This document shows, in pieces, positions 1 to 7,891 of a stretch of 31,275 nt of DNA (position 1 is its first letter; each line of letters opens with the position of its first letter). The position numbers were made by a program, and so were the translations under genes. This stretch comes from Acidothermaceae bacterium (lineage in GTDB: Bacteria > Actinomycetota > Actinomycetes > Acidothermales > Acidothermaceae): contig JAICLV010000007.1 of NCBI GenBank assembly GCA_025925185.1, positions 1-31,275 of the forward strand, in the 5' to 3' direction. The notes beneath the pieces are model-generated. The model had not been told where the DNA came from. It did not search any database and saw nothing but the letters and a program-made list of their open reading frames with translations.

Positions 1-1
1 C

Positions 2-499
2 CCCCCTTTGCGCCGGGGATTTCCCGCCCCCCACCTCCTCGCCGTGGCGGTCATCTCGAGCGCCGCGCCCGCGGCGATCGGCTGGCTTGTCGGAGGGTTG
101 CGGCTGTTGCCGTTCATCGTGGTCGGAGCCGCGATCGCGTTCGCCTACAACCTCGAGTGGTTCGGCGGCGCGGCACACAACGCGGTGGGATTCGGTTTGG
201 CGTGGGGCGCCTTCCCGACGATCACCGGCTATTACGCGCAGCACTGGACGATCAGCGCGGCCGCCGTCGTGGCGGCCGCCGCATCATTCACCCTGACGCT
301 CGCCCAGCGCGCGCTCAGCACGCCGGCGCGTTGGCTGCGCCGCCGGGTGCGCGTGATCGCGACCGTCGCGACGCTCGCCGACGGTCGCGAGCAACACCTC
401 ACGTCGTCCGATTTGACGAGGCCGTTGGAGCAGGCGCTGCGGGCGATCGCGTGCGGCGTGGTGCTGCTGGCGGTCGCGTTGGTGATCGTGGCGAGTTAG
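2..499 (+). CDS. Integral membrane protein, 5' partial (possibly UbiA-like)
   Basis: The frame is open to the left edge and the only start in view is a TTG at base 8, so the gene probably begins outside the window. The visible 160-odd residues are hydrophobic, with about four membrane segments, then a basic stretch (ALSTPARWLRRRVR), a soluble piece of about 40 residues and a last C-terminal helix. The stretch AYNLEWFGG followed by AWGAFPTITGYY recalls UbiA-like prenyltransferase-family membrane proteins of actinobacteria, but the Asp-rich catalytic motif would lie upstream of the window and cannot be checked. The stop overlaps the stop of the convergent STAS gene by 4 bp. Coding is well supported; the family is tentative. 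Confidence 0.6.
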   Translation, partial: PPLRRGFPAPHLLAVAVISSAAPAAIGWLVGGLRLLPFIVVGAAIAFAYNLEWFGGAAHNAVGFGLAWGAFPTITGYYAQHWTISAAAVVAAAASFTLTLAQRALSTPARWLRRRVRVIATVATLADGREQHLTSSDLTRPLEQALRAIACGVVLLAVALVIVAS

Positions 500-876
500 C
501 CGGCCGCGAGGGGCGCGGTCTCTGCCGCCGTGACGCTGTCGAACACCGGGAAGACCTGGTCGAGTTGGGTGAGCCGCAGCAGCTTTGACACCCGCTCAGG
601 AACCGCCGCCAGCCGCAGCACGTGGGCCGGCTCATCCGAACTGCCGCTTTGCGCGCGCATCAAGACGTTGAGACCGGTGGAGTCCATGAAGCGCACGCCC
701 GACAAGTCGATGATCACCCGCCCGGACGACGCGAGGCAGGCGCGCAACGCGTCCTCGAGCGATCCGGCCGTCGAGACGTCGATCTCGCCGCGCACGCTGA
801 CGATCGCCCATGCGCCGCCTTCGGCAGTGGTCACGGTGAGCGACGTGTCGGCTGGGGAGGGTTGTTCGGTTGGCAT
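496..876 (-). CDS. STAS-domain anti-sigma factor antagonist (SpoIIAA/RsbV-like)
   Basis: This 126-residue protein is one STAS domain, about the usual size for a stand-alone anti-anti-sigma factor. After an unstructured N-terminus it runs beta strand VSVRGEIDVSTA (27-38), then VIIDLSGVRFMDSTGLNVL (54-72). The DSTG motif carries Ser66, the residue that a cognate anti-sigma kinase phosphorylates in this family. In the known scheme the unphosphorylated form binds the anti-sigma factor and frees an alternative sigma factor. No anti-sigma kinase or sigma factor gene lies next to it, so its partner must be elsewhere. It is the last gene of a minus-strand series, 67 bp after the topoisomerase gene, and meets the preceding plus-strand gene tail to tail. 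Confidence 0.88.
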   Translation of the reverse strand: MPTEQPSPADTSLTVTTAEGGAWAIVSVRGEIDVSTAGSLEDALRACLASSGRVIIDLSGVRFMDSTGLNVLMRAQSGSSDEPAHVLRLAAVPERVSKLLRLTQLDQVFPVFDSVTAAETAPLAAG

Positions 877-943
877 CAGTTCCGATCATGGCGGGCGCGA
901 CTATCTGCCGCTAGAGGCAGGCGCATGAAATGACCCGACCTGC

Positions 944-2035
944 TTACTTCGACCGGCCCGTCCTCACTCGCGTGGCGGCGGCCGCTTTCGGACTGGTCAG
1001 CATCCGCGCGACGGCCTCCTCGACCGCGCCCTGGGTCGCGAGCCCGTATCGCGGTTCGCTGCCCAGCTTCTCCAGCGCTCGCGCGATCGTGATGCCCTGC
1101 TCGAACAAGTCGACGACCTTCGGGTCGACGTACGACTTGCGAGAGACCGCAGGTGTGTTGCCCAAGTAGCCGGCGACTTCCCTGTAAGCGCGCGCGATCG
1201 CTCGCTCGCGAGCGGCGGGCGCGGTGACCGACGATGACACCGCCAAGGCGACCGCCATCAACACCGTCGCGTGCCAGGTGCGGAAGTCCTTGGCGGTCAT
1301 GTCGATGTCGGACAGGTCGCGCAGGTGATCGTTGATGTCACCGCTGCGGACGTCGTGCCAGTGACCCTTGTCATCCTTGTAGGCGAGCAATTCGTCGCCG
1401 CCGCCACGTCGCCGCTTCAAGACCGTGACGAGCCTGCGCACGTCGTCGTCGACGAGCGACACGACGCGGTGCTTGCCGCCTTTCGCGTCGTACTCGAAGA
1501 CCAACGCCTCACCGTCGATGGTGACGTGATCTTTGCGCAAGGTGGCCAGGCCATAAGTGCTGTGCTCATCTGCGTACGCCTCGCCACCAACGCGGAAGAA
1601 CCCGAGGTCGAGCAGCCGCACGGCGGCGGCCAGCACCGCACGTCGTCCGACCCCGCCTGCGGCGGTGTCTTTCATGTCCTTCGCGATCGTCTCCCGCACC
1701 CGCGGCAGCGCGACCGCCATGCTGAGCACCCGCTCGTGCTTCTCAGCGTCGCGCAGCAACCGCCAGTCGTCGTGGTAGCGGTACTGCCGTCGGCCGGCGG
1801 CGTCGGTGCCCAGCGCCTGCACGTGGCCGTTCGACCAGGGGCAGATCCACACGTCCTTCCACGCCGGCGGCAGCACGAGGCCGGAGATGCGCGCCAGCAC
1901 ATCGGCGTCGGTCACCCGCGTGCCGTCGCCGTAGTAGTACGCGAAGCCGTTGCCGCGACGCCGCCTGGTGATGCCTGGCCCTCCGCAACGCGAACGCCTC
2001 AGTCGCGTCCGCCGGACCGGAGATTTTGCTGCCAC
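944..2035 (-). CDS. Type IB DNA topoisomerase (poxvirus/bacterial TopIB type)
   Basis: This enzyme relaxes supercoiled DNA by a transient 3'-phosphotyrosine link. The 363 residues match bacterial TopIB: N-terminal domain with PGITRRRRGNGF (20-31) and LPPAWKDVWICP (55-66), then the catalytic domain. Visible active-site residues are Arg148 (FFRVGGE), Lys188 (KGGKHR, by motif position), Arg252 (FRTWH), Asn293 (GNTPAVSR) and the nucleophile Tyr302 (RKSYVDP). Asn293 stands where the poxvirus enzyme has His; the Deinococcus enzyme, as I recall, has the same change, so this is normal for bacterial members. The start is GTG at 2035; no strong Shine-Dalgarno is seen. It lies 45 bp downstream of the GH3 gene on the same strand and may be co-transcribed with it. 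Confidence 0.93.
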   Translation of the reverse strand: MAAKSPVRRTRLRRSRCGGPGITRRRRGNGFAYYYGDGTRVTDADVLARISGLVLPPAWKDVWICPWSNGHVQALGTDAAGRRQYRYHDDWRLLRDAEKHERVLSMAVALPRVRETIAKDMKDTAAGGVGRRAVLAAAVRLLDLGFFRVGGEAYADEHSTYGLATLRKDHVTIDGEALVFEYDAKGGKHRVVSLVDDDVRRLVTVLKRRRGGGDELLAYKDDKGHWHDVRSGDINDHLRDLSDIDMTAKDFRTWHATVLMAVALAVSSSVTAPAARERAIARAYREVAGYLGNTPAVSRKSYVDPKVVDLFEQGITIARALEKLGSEPRYGLATQGAVEEAVARMLTSPKAAAATRVRTGRSK

Positions 2036-2080
2036 TGCTGAGGATTTTCCGCTGCTGCCCCTAGTAAAACGCGGACTTCG

Positions 2081-3535
2081 TCAGCGACCTGCGAGCATCT
2101 CCGCGCCAGCCCGCAGGTTCACCGCGCCCGCGCCAAAGGTGCACACGCTGGCGCCGGTGGCCAACCTCTCGTCGTCCGGCATGCCGATCGCGACGAGCAC
2201 GGTGCCGGGCCGCGCGGCGAGGAACCCCTGCGCCCAGGCGCGTTGCCACGGTCGTCGATACGCGTCGCGCACCACCAAGACCGCGGCCCCGACAGGCAGT
2301 TGTGCGACCACCTCGTCGACACGTGGCCCTTGCTCTGTCACGGTTAACTCGCCGGCGAGGAGGTCGAAGACCCCGAGTTGCTCGGCGAGACTCCAATGCG
2401 CCTCACCGACCGCGAGGTTCGAGGGCGCGCTGAGGTTGACGACCGTCGCAGCCGAACGAAGGACGACGTCGCCACGCGCGCGCACAGCGCGACGCGCCGC
2501 GAACAACCCGATGTCTCGCGCTACTCGGGTATTGGACTTCGCGCTGGGCGCCGACCACGCCCGTAGCTTGTCGACACGGCCGGCCGCCGCCTCCAACATC
2601 CGCACGTCGAGCTGGCCGTCTCGGATCGCCTGCGCGATGCCCTGTCGGATCTGGGCGCAGTGCTCCTCACCGTCCATGGAGCCGAGCAGCAACAGGTCGG
2701 CGCCGGCGAGAAACGCCCGCACCGCGGCGCCTGCGATGCCGTAGCGGCCCGACGCTCCTTGCATGTCGAGCGCGTCGGTCACCAGGACGCCGTCGTAGCC
2801 CAACTCCTCGCGCAACAACCGGTGCAGGATCCGTCTGCTGAGGGTCGCCGGCTCGTCGGGGTCGAGCGCGGTGAAGACAACGTGCGACGTCATGACGCTC
2901 GTCGCGCCTGCCTCGATCGCGGCGACGAACGGTGGCAGCTCCCGGCGCCGGAAGGTCGAGAGGTCGGCGTCGATGGTCGGCAACGCGTGGTGCGAGTCGG
3001 CGACGGTCGCGCCATGGCCGGGGAAATGCTTTGCGGCGGTGGCGATTCCGACATCCTGCATACCCTTGATGTAGGCGACGCCGTGCGCGGCGACCCGCGC
3101 GGGGTCGGAGCCGAACGACCGCACTCCGATCACGGGGTTGTCGGGGTCGCTGTTGACGTCGACCGAAGGCGCGAGGTTGTAGTTCACGCCGTTCGCCACG
3201 AGGTCCGCGGCGATGGACGACGCGACCTGGTAGGTCAGCTCGAGGTCGTCGACCACGCCAAGGGCCAGGTTGCCGGGATAGCCGCTGCCGCGCAGGTAGT
3301 CGAGCCGGGTGACGTCGCCACCCTCCTCGTCGATGGCGACGAGGAGGTCGGGAGCGGTCTCCCGCAACGACAGCGAGATGCGGCCGATGGCCCCGTCGTC
3401 CACGAGGTTCGAGCCGTAGATGACGATGCCGGCGAGGCCCTCTTGCAACGCATCGTGCACCCACTCGGGCGGCACGTCGCCGCCGGCAAATCCCGGAAGG
3501 AGGCAGGCGTTGACCAGCCGGTCGATCTCGCTCAT
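2081..3535 (-). CDS. nagZ: Glycoside hydrolase family 3 beta-N-acetylglucosaminidase (NagZ-like)
   Basis: Family 3 N-acetylglucosaminidases remove GlcNAc from muropeptides or chitin-type sugars. The TIM-barrel domain shows the NagZ signatures: DEEGGDVTRL (69-78), KHFPGHG (169-175), the flexible-loop pair Asp180/His182 in ADSHHALP that acts as the acid/base dyad in this family, and the nucleophile Asp254 in VTDALDM. The remaining ~150 residues form a second alpha/beta region, as in longer GH3 enzymes; at 484 residues it is longer than the ~340 of E. coli NagZ. No signal peptide or lipobox is present, so a cytoplasmic location is likely. ATG at 3535 follows a good ribosome site (GGGAGGAG), and a perfect GGTCTAGACC palindrome sits just upstream, suggesting control by amino-sugar supply. 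Confidence 0.93.
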   Translation of the reverse strand: MSEIDRLVNACLLPGFAGGDVPPEWVHDALQEGLAGIVIYGSNLVDDGAIGRISLSLRETAPDLLVAIDEEGGDVTRLDYLRGSGYPGNLALGVVDDLELTYQVASSIAADLVANGVNYNLAPSVDVNSDPDNPVIGVRSFGSDPARVAAHGVAYIKGMQDVGIATAAKHFPGHGATVADSHHALPTIDADLSTFRRRELPPFVAAIEAGATSVMTSHVVFTALDPDEPATLSRRILHRLLREELGYDGVLVTDALDMQGASGRYGIAGAAVRAFLAGADLLLLGSMDGEEHCAQIRQGIAQAIRDGQLDVRMLEAAAGRVDKLRAWSAPSAKSNTRVARDIGLFAARRAVRARGDVVLRSAATVVNLSAPSNLAVGEAHWSLAEQLGVFDLLAGELTVTEQGPRVDEVVAQLPVGAAVLVVRDAYRRPWQRAWAQGFLAARPGTVLVAIGMPDDERLATGASVCTFGAGAVNLRAGAEMLAGR

Positions 3536-3550
3536 CCGCAGCTCCTCCCG

Positions 3551-3566
3551 AAAGGTCTAGACCTTT
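3551..3566. promoter_or_regulatory. DasR-like (GntR family) operator, perfect 16-bp palindrome
   Basis: AAAGGTCTAGACCTTT is a perfect palindrome. Its core GGTCTAGACC is the core of the dre site bound by DasR, the GntR-family repressor of GlcNAc metabolism in actinobacteria (consensus about ACTGGTCTAGACCAGT, from memory). It lies 16 bp before the NagZ start, between the probable -10 box and the ribosome site, where a bound repressor would block transcription. The gene it precedes makes GlcNAc, which fits the regulator's ligand class. The dasR gene itself is not in the window. Confidence 0.8.
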
Positions 3567-3575
3567 GTGCGAGAG

Positions 3576-3581
3576 AGCATA
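3576..3581 (-). promoter_or_regulatory. Probable -10 box for the GH3 gene
   Basis: On the minus strand TATGCT fits the actinobacterial -10 pattern TANNNT. Transcription would begin about 3570, directly before the GGTCTAGACC palindrome. No convincing -35 hexamer is seen, which is common in this group. The placement relative to the operator and the GGGAGGAG ribosome site supports it. Confidence 0.5.
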
Positions 3582-3598
3582 GCGCCAGGCGGCGTGGG

Positions 3599-4810
3599 CT
3601 AGTAGCGGAACCGGCCGACGACCGTGGCCAGCTCTTCGGCCGTGCGATTGACGTCGACCGACGCCTCCCGGGTGTCGTCGACGCTGCTCGCGGTCGAGAG
3701 GGCCGCGGCGGCGACGTTCACGATGGTCGCCGCGATGTCACCGGACGCCGATGCGGCGTCGGCGATCGACCGGGTCATCTCGTTCGTGCTCGCCGTCTGC
3801 TCCTCGACCGCGCCGGCGATCGTCGACTGGAAGTCGTTGATGCGGTCGACGACGGCCCCGATGTCACGGATCATCGCGACGGCCTCGGCGGCGTCCGCCT
3901 GGATCGCGGCGATCATCTGGGCGATGTCGTCGGTCGACCTGGCGGTGGCGAGCGCGAGGTCTTTCACCTCGCTCGCGACGACCGCGAAACCCTTCCCGGC
4001 GTCGCCCGCGCGGGCGGCCTCGATCGTCGCGTTGAGGGCGAGCAGGTTGGTCTGCTGGGCGATCGAGGTGATCACCTTCAAGATGTTGCCGATCTCGGCT
4101 GAGCTCTCGCCGAGCTTCGCGACGGTTCCGTTCGCCCGCTCGGCGGTCGCCGCAGCCTCCGCGGCGATGCTGGCGGCCTGCGCGGCGTTGTCGGCGATGT
4201 CGCGGATCGCGGTCTCCATCTGCTCCGATCCCGCGGCGGCGCTGACGACGCTCAGGCTGACCTGGTCGGCCGCGAAAGAGACCTTGGTCGACTGGTCGGA
4301 GGCGTGATCGGCGGACGACCCGAGCTGGCCGGCCGTCTGGCGCAGCTTCTGCGAGGTCGCGGTGAGGGTTTGGACGCCGGCGCCCACCGCGAACAGCGCG
4401 TCCGCCGCGTTGTCGAGCATGGTGTTCAGCGCCCGGGCCATCTCGCCGAACTCGTCGACCCGTCGGGCGCCGACCAGTCGCGGCCGAAAGTTGCCTTCCG
4501 CGGCTTGGCTGAGCACGGCGACCGCCTGCCGCACCGGACGGATCACCACGAGCGCGAGCCGCCAGGCCGCGAACATCCCGACGACCAGGCCGACGATGAG
4601 CGCGATCACCGCGTACCGGCGCAGGTCGGCGCTCTCGCCAACGGTCTGGCCGTCTCCGGCGGCGCTGGCGATCACGACGAGACCGACGATGAGCGGCGCG
4701 GCGGCGACCGTCAGACCGAGGAAGAACCGGACACGTAGCGAAAGCCGTCGACCGGCCGTGATCAGCCAGCGGCGCACGGTGCTGCGCGAACGGTCAAGCC
4801 AGGCTGCCAT
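3599..4810 (-). CDS. Methyl-accepting chemotaxis protein with almost no external domain
   Basis: The protein has a basic N-terminus, TM1 (about 29-50), an outside loop of only about 15 residues, TM2 (about 66-90), a HAMP linker (about 86-138, with the conserved [14 protein letters not shown] stretch) and a long coiled-coil signalling domain. The hairpin tip, [20 protein letters not shown] from residue 249 on to GKGF, is the CheA/CheW-binding signature of chemoreceptors. With no periplasmic sensor, input must come from the membrane, from the HAMP unit or from a partner. No che or flagellar gene is nearby. ATG at 4810 is chosen; an in-frame TTG at 4843 would add 11 residues. It lies 63 bp upstream of the GH3 gene on the same strand, but that gene appears to have its own promoter. 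Confidence 0.9.
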   Translation of the reverse strand: MAAWLDRSRSTVRRWLITAGRRLSLRVRFFLGLTVAAAPLIVGLVVIASAAGDGQTVGESADLRRYAVIALIVGLVVGMFAAWRLALVVIRPVRQAVAVLSQAAEGNFRPRLVGARRVDEFGEMARALNTMLDNAADALFAVGAGVQTLTATSQKLRQTAGQLGSSADHASDQSTKVSFAADQVSLSVVSAAAGSEQMETAIRDIADNAAQAASIAAEAAATAERANGTVAKLGESSAEIGNILKVITSIAQQTNLLALNATIEAARAGDAGKGFAVVASEVKDLALATARSTDDIAQMIAAIQADAAEAVAMIRDIGAVVDRINDFQSTIAGAVEEQTASTNEMTRSIADAASASGDIAATIVNVAAAALSTASSVDDTREASVDVNRTAEELATVVGRFRY

Positions 4811-4833
4811 CTGGGTCCCATCGACGCGAGGCG

Positions 4834-4859
4834 GGCGCGCCAACGGGCCGGCGCGCCAA
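4834..4859. repeat. Two GGCGCGCCAA copies 16 bp apart before the chemoreceptor gene
   Basis: GGCGCGCCAA occurs at 4834-4843 and again at 4850-4859; each holds the self-complementary octamer GGCGCGCC. The pair lies just upstream of the ATG at 4810 and overlaps the alternative TTG start. Same-face spacing of about 1.5 turns makes a regulatory role possible, but in such GC-rich DNA chance is a fair alternative. Confidence 0.3.
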
Positions 4860-4874
4860 TGATCGAATGTCGTT

Positions 4875-4889
4875 CCGATTTCTCATCGG
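4875..4889. terminator. Weak hairpin after the LLM oxidoreductase gene
   Basis: CCGAT and ATCGG flank a five-base loop, 29 bp beyond the stop of the minus-strand oxidoreductase gene and before the chemoreceptor gene. The stem is short (5 bp) and no T-run follows, so termination here is only a possibility. Confidence 0.25.
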
Positions 4890-4917
4890 CGCTTGTGGCC
4901 GGAAGATAAGCCGCAGA

Positions 4918-5871
4918 TCACGACGGCAGCAGCGGCTGCAGCTCCTTGGCGAAGAAGGTGAAGAACTCCTCCTGGTCTGGACCAATCTGCTGGATATGCA
5001 GCTCGTCGAACCCGGCGTCGGCGTACTTCTTGATCTGCTCGACGTAGGGCTGCGGATCCGGACCACATGGCACGCTTTGAGCCACCATGTCCGGGGTGAC
5101 CAGTTCGCTGGCCTGCTCGAAGTGCTCGGGGTTGGGCAACACCTGCGCCAGCTCACCGGGCAGTTCCTCGTTAGCCCACACCCGGTGCGCGGTCTCGACG
5201 CCCTGCTCCTTGGTAGGCGCCCAGCACACCTTCATGCCTGCCGACGTCGGCTTGCCGCGGCCGCCGGCGTCTTGGAAGGCCCGCACGAGCTCGGCGTCGG
5301 GCTTCGTGTTGATGAAGCCATCCGCGATCCGGCCGGCGACCTTCGCTGACGCTGGCCCGAAACCGGACAGGTAGATCGGCACCGGATTTTCCGGCAGCGT
5401 GTACAGCCGAGCGTGATCGACGTCGTAGTGCTCACCGCGATGGCGCACCACCTCGCCGGTGAACAGCTCGCGAATCACCTCGACCGCCTCCTCGAGCATG
5501 TCGAGCCGGACGTCGATGCTCGGCCACGGATCGCCGAAGATGTGCTCGTTCAGCGCCTCGCCGCTGCCCAGGCCGAGCCTGAACCGGCCCGGCGCCAGCG
5601 CCCCCGCGGTGGCGGCCGCCTGCGCGATGATCGCGGGATGGATGCGCACGGTTGGGCAGGTGACGGCGGTGGTGATCGAGAGCTGGGTGGCCTGCGCGAG
5701 CGCGCCGATCGTCGTCCAGACAAAGGAGCTCTCGCCCTGCTCGTCGTTCCACGGATGGAAGTGATCGGAGATCCAGACCGAGGTCATCCCGTGGTCTTCG
5801 GCGAGCCGGCCCTGCCGCACTATTTCGACCGGGCCATATTCCTCGCTGGCCAAGAAATAGCCGATGCGCAT
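4918..5871 (-). CDS. F420-dependent LLM-class oxidoreductase, G6PD-like subfamily
   Basis: This is a bacterial-luciferase-like TIM barrel close to the F420-dependent glucose-6-phosphate dehydrogenase (Fgd) group. SDHFHPW (35-41), TTAVTCPTVRIHPAIIAQ (67-84), LGLGSGEALNEH (99-110) and SGFGPASAKVAGRIADGF align by eye with Fgd1. Asp36/His37, Trp41 and Glu105 correspond to the active-site residues of Fgd1, so hydride transfer to F420 is likely; the substrate is not certain because many paralogues of this subfamily do not use glucose 6-phosphate. At 317 residues it is slightly shorter than Fgd1 (336). ATG at 5871 follows a GAGGCG ribosome site. It is the first minus-strand gene here, and the 107-bp gap after it suggests separate transcription from the chemoreceptor gene. 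Confidence 0.87.
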   Translation of the reverse strand: MRIGYFLASEEYGPVEIVRQGRLAEDHGMTSVWISDHFHPWNDEQGESSFVWTTIGALAQATQLSITTAVTCPTVRIHPAIIAQAAATAGALAPGRFRLGLGSGEALNEHIFGDPWPSIDVRLDMLEEAVEVIRELFTGEVVRHRGEHYDVDHARLYTLPENPVPIYLSGFGPASAKVAGRIADGFINTKPDAELVRAFQDAGGRGKPTSAGMKVCWAPTKEQGVETAHRVWANEELPGELAQVLPNPEHFEQASELVTPDMVAQSVPCGPDPQPYVEQIKKYADAGFDELHIQQIGPDQEEFFTFFAKELQPLLPS

Positions 5872-6169
5872 CGTCGCCTCACGTGATCGCTCAGGTTTTG
5901 GTGTATGACATCCGACACGTCAACTGCCCGGTGTCGGTGCGGCGAAACAAGCCGCATTTCTGTGCTGGGACGGCGACACGCCGGGCACAGTGAGGCGTTT
6001 CAGCAAGGGCAATCCGGGCGATGGTCTGTACGGTTCGATTCGCATGTCGAAGGACGCGTGCGCAACCGCGCGAGCGCGAGGTCATAGGATTTCGCCGTCG
6101 CGCAGCGATTCACGGGAATTCTCGGCGCGAGCACATCGGGGGCGCACCGGGGGGACGAAGGAGGCATTG
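5872..6169. other. 298-bp divergent intergenic region
   Basis: No convincing gene is seen in either strand; the short open frames here lack ribosome sites and family features. On the minus strand TTGACG (5918-5923) could be a -35 box for the oxidoreductase gene, though no good -10 follows at 17-18 bp. On the plus strand TAGGAT (6085-6090) fits TANNNT and could start the mRNA of the small membrane protein, giving a leader of about 70 nt. Confidence 0.4.
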
Positions 6170-6457
6170 ATGGGCGCGGGATTCGCCCAAGTCGGCCTGT
6201 TACTGCTGCTGACCGTGGTCGGGCTGCCGCTGTTCTTCTTCGGTCTGTTAGCCGCACTCGACAAATTCGAGCGCTCCTTCTCCCCGCAGCCCCGGATGGC
6301 GGCCGCTCCGGCCTCCGACGCCCCTGCCGATCTTCCCGCCGCCGGCGCGGCGACGCTGACGGTCGCGCCCGAGGCCGCCGTCGTCGCGTTGCCCACCCTG
6401 CCGGTCGCGACAGCTGCCAGCGCGGCGGCCGCGAGCAAGCCGGCCGCCGCTGTCTAG
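6170..6457 (+). CDS. Small single-pass membrane protein, unknown function
   Basis: The ATG at 6170 follows a strong GAAGGAGG ribosome site with good spacing, which fixes this start inside a longer open frame. The 95-residue product has one hydrophobic helix (about 6-28), then DKFERSF and a tail of about 60 residues made mostly of Ala, Pro and Val. I do not recognise a family. The N-out or N-in orientation is not clear; the charged DKFER after the helix suggests that the tail is cytoplasmic. Its stop is 4 bp from the stop of the convergent DUF4097 gene, so the two genes are transcribed tail to tail. Confidence 0.65.
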   Translation: MGAGFAQVGLLLLLTVVGLPLFFFGLLAALDKFERSFSPQPRMAAAPASDAPADLPAAGAATLTVAPEAAVVALPTLPVATAASAAAASKPAAAV

Positions 6458-6461
6458 CGGG

Positions 6462-7235
6462 TCACGGGTACCCGACGCTGATTCCGCCGTCGCCGGTGTG
6501 CACGGTGATGCTCGATCGCGCGTTCGAGTCGGTGGGCACCGAGATGTCGCGGCCACCGTTGCCGCTCGACACGTCGACTTGGTATGGCCCGCTGCCCTTC
6601 GGCACGGCGATGTGCACGCCACCGTCGTCGCTCGTGACGGCGACCGTCGTCGGAGCGCTCGCCCACTCCAAGTCGATGCCGCCGTCGCCGGTGTGCGCTT
6701 GCAGCGCCGTAGACCGCAGGCCGGTCGCGTGCACGCCGCCGTCGCCCGTGCGCGCTTGGACGTCACCGGTCACGCCGTCCAAGGAAACGCCGCCGTCACC
6801 CGTGTCGAGGTTCAACGCTCCGGCCACGTCGGCCACCTGCACGCCCCCATCGCCGGTGTGAATCGTCAGTTTCGCGGACGACGGGACGGTGAGCACGTAG
6901 TTGATCTCACAGTTGTTGCTGAAGATGCCGCTCGGGCAGCGCGCCTTGATCTGCAATCCAGCGGCGCTGCTCGACACCGACGTCGTGGGCTCCTTCAGCT
7001 GGTAGTGCTCGGTGTAAGAAACGCCCACACGTTCGCTGTCGCCGACCACCACGTGGACGCTGCCCGAGGAGACATCCACTGAGATCTCCCCTCCTGGCCA
7101 GGGATAGGTCTCGGCGTGATGCTCGCTGGTCTGCGCCATGAGGCCGACCATGCTGAACGCCTGCCAGCCCATCACGCCCAGCGCCAACGGGATCCCGATC
7201 GCGAGCGCGGTGACGCGACCTCCTGTTCCGATCAT
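6462..7235 (-). CDS. DUF4097-type beta-repeat protein, membrane-anchored
   Basis: An N-terminal hydrophobic segment (about 8-33) is followed by an exported domain of repeated beta-strand turns. TGDGG or a close variant recurs at about residues 127, 145, 163, 182, 202, 225 and 247, spaced 18-23 apart, as expected for the right-handed beta-helix-like DUF4097 family. The two cysteines 100 and 109 (RCPSGIFSNNC) could form a disulfide outside the cell. Proteins of this family often sit with two-component or anti-sigma systems, as here: it is the third gene of a kinase-regulator operon, 11 bp after the regulator, with its own GGAGGACG ribosome site. It may be the target or the accessory sensor of that system; no enzyme motif is visible. 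Confidence 0.85.
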   Translation of the reverse strand: MIGTGGRVTALAIGIPLALGVMGWQAFSMVGLMAQTSEHHAETYPWPGGEISVDVSSGSVHVVVGDSERVGVSYTEHYQLKEPTTSVSSSAAGLQIKARCPSGIFSNNCEINYVLTVPSSAKLTIHTGDGGVQVADVAGALNLDTGDGGVSLDGVTGDVQARTGDGGVHATGLRSTALQAHTGDGGIDLEWASAPTTVAVTSDDGGVHIAVPKGSGPYQVDVSSGNGGRDISVPTDSNARSSITVHTGDGGISVGYP

Positions 7236-7246
7236 CGCGTCCTCCG

Positions 7247-7891
7247 TCAGCTCTCGAGATAGCGCAGGACGGCGAGCACCCTGCGGTGGTCTGACTCGGC
7301 GGGCAACAAACCGAGCTTGGTGAAAATGCTGCTGACGTGCTTCTCGACGGCGCCCTCGCCCACGACGAGTTGTTGCGCGATGGCACCGTTGGAGCGCCCT
7401 TCCGCCATGAGCGCGAGCACTTCCTTCTCGCGCGCCGTCAGCACATCGAGCGGGTGTTTGCGCCTACTGCGAGCCAAGAGTTGTTGCACCACCTCGGGGT
7501 CGAGCACTGTGCCGCCGTCGGCCACCCGGCGAAGGGCGTCGACGAACTCGACGACGTCCGCGACCCGGTCTTTGAGCAGGTAGCCGACGCCGCGCGTCTC
7601 ACCGGCGAGCAGTTCGGTCGCGTACCGCTCCTCCACGTATTGCGAGAAGACAAGCACCGCGATGTCGGGCCAACGGCTGCGAATCACGAGCGCCGCGCGC
7701 AGCCCTTCGTCGGTGAAGGTCGGCGGCATCCGGACGTCGAGGACCACAACCTGTGGCTGCTGCTCCTCGACCGCGCGGATCGCCCTCTCGCCATCGGCGA
7801 CGGCGGAGACGACGTCGAAACCCGACTCGTCGAGCAATCGCGACAACCCCTCGCGCAGCAAGACAGAGTCCTCCGCGATCACGACGCGCAT
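7247..7891 (-). CDS. NarL/LuxR-family response regulator
   Basis: The receiver domain (1-120) carries acidic Glu7/Asp8, the phosphoacceptor Asp52 (VLDVRMPP), Ser83 and Lys107 (YLLKDRV). A LuxR-type helix-turn-helix follows (about 147-205): LTAREKEVLALMAEGRSNGAIAQ at 151-173 (start LTAREKEVLA) and VEKHVSSIFTKLGL. It should be phosphorylated by the kinase encoded just upstream, with which it overlaps by 13 bp. Its ATG uses a GGTGGAG ribosome site inside the kinase gene. The closest-looking relatives regulate membrane-stress and antibiotic-export genes, so control of its own operon and of the divergent exporter is a reasonable inference; the palindrome between those two genes is a candidate binding site. 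Confidence 0.93.
   Translation of the reverse strand: MRVVIAEDSVLLREGLSRLLDESGFDVVSAVADGERAIRAVEEQQPQVVVLDVRMPPTFTDEGLRAALVIRSRWPDIAVLVFSQYVEERYATELLAGETRGVGYLLKDRVADVVEFVDALRRVADGGTVLDPEVVQQLLARSRRKHPLDVLTAREKEVLALMAEGRSNGAIAQQLVVGEGAVEKHVSSIFTKLGLLPAESDHRRVLAVLRYLES

Noticed and set aside
905..920. CTGCC-GCTAGA-GGCAG hairpin between STAS and topoisomerase genes
   Set aside because: The 5-bp stem is too short to claim, given the GC content, and no other signal supports it.
2660..4102. 480-residue plus-strand open frame
   Set aside because: It is antisense to the GH3 and chemoreceptor genes, both supported by catalytic or signalling motifs, and its Arg/Val/Asp-rich translation has no domain.
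5891..6085. Possible small genes in the 298-bp intergenic region, both strands
   Set aside because: About 60 codons each, no ribosome site, Arg/Cys/Ser-rich and without family likeness.
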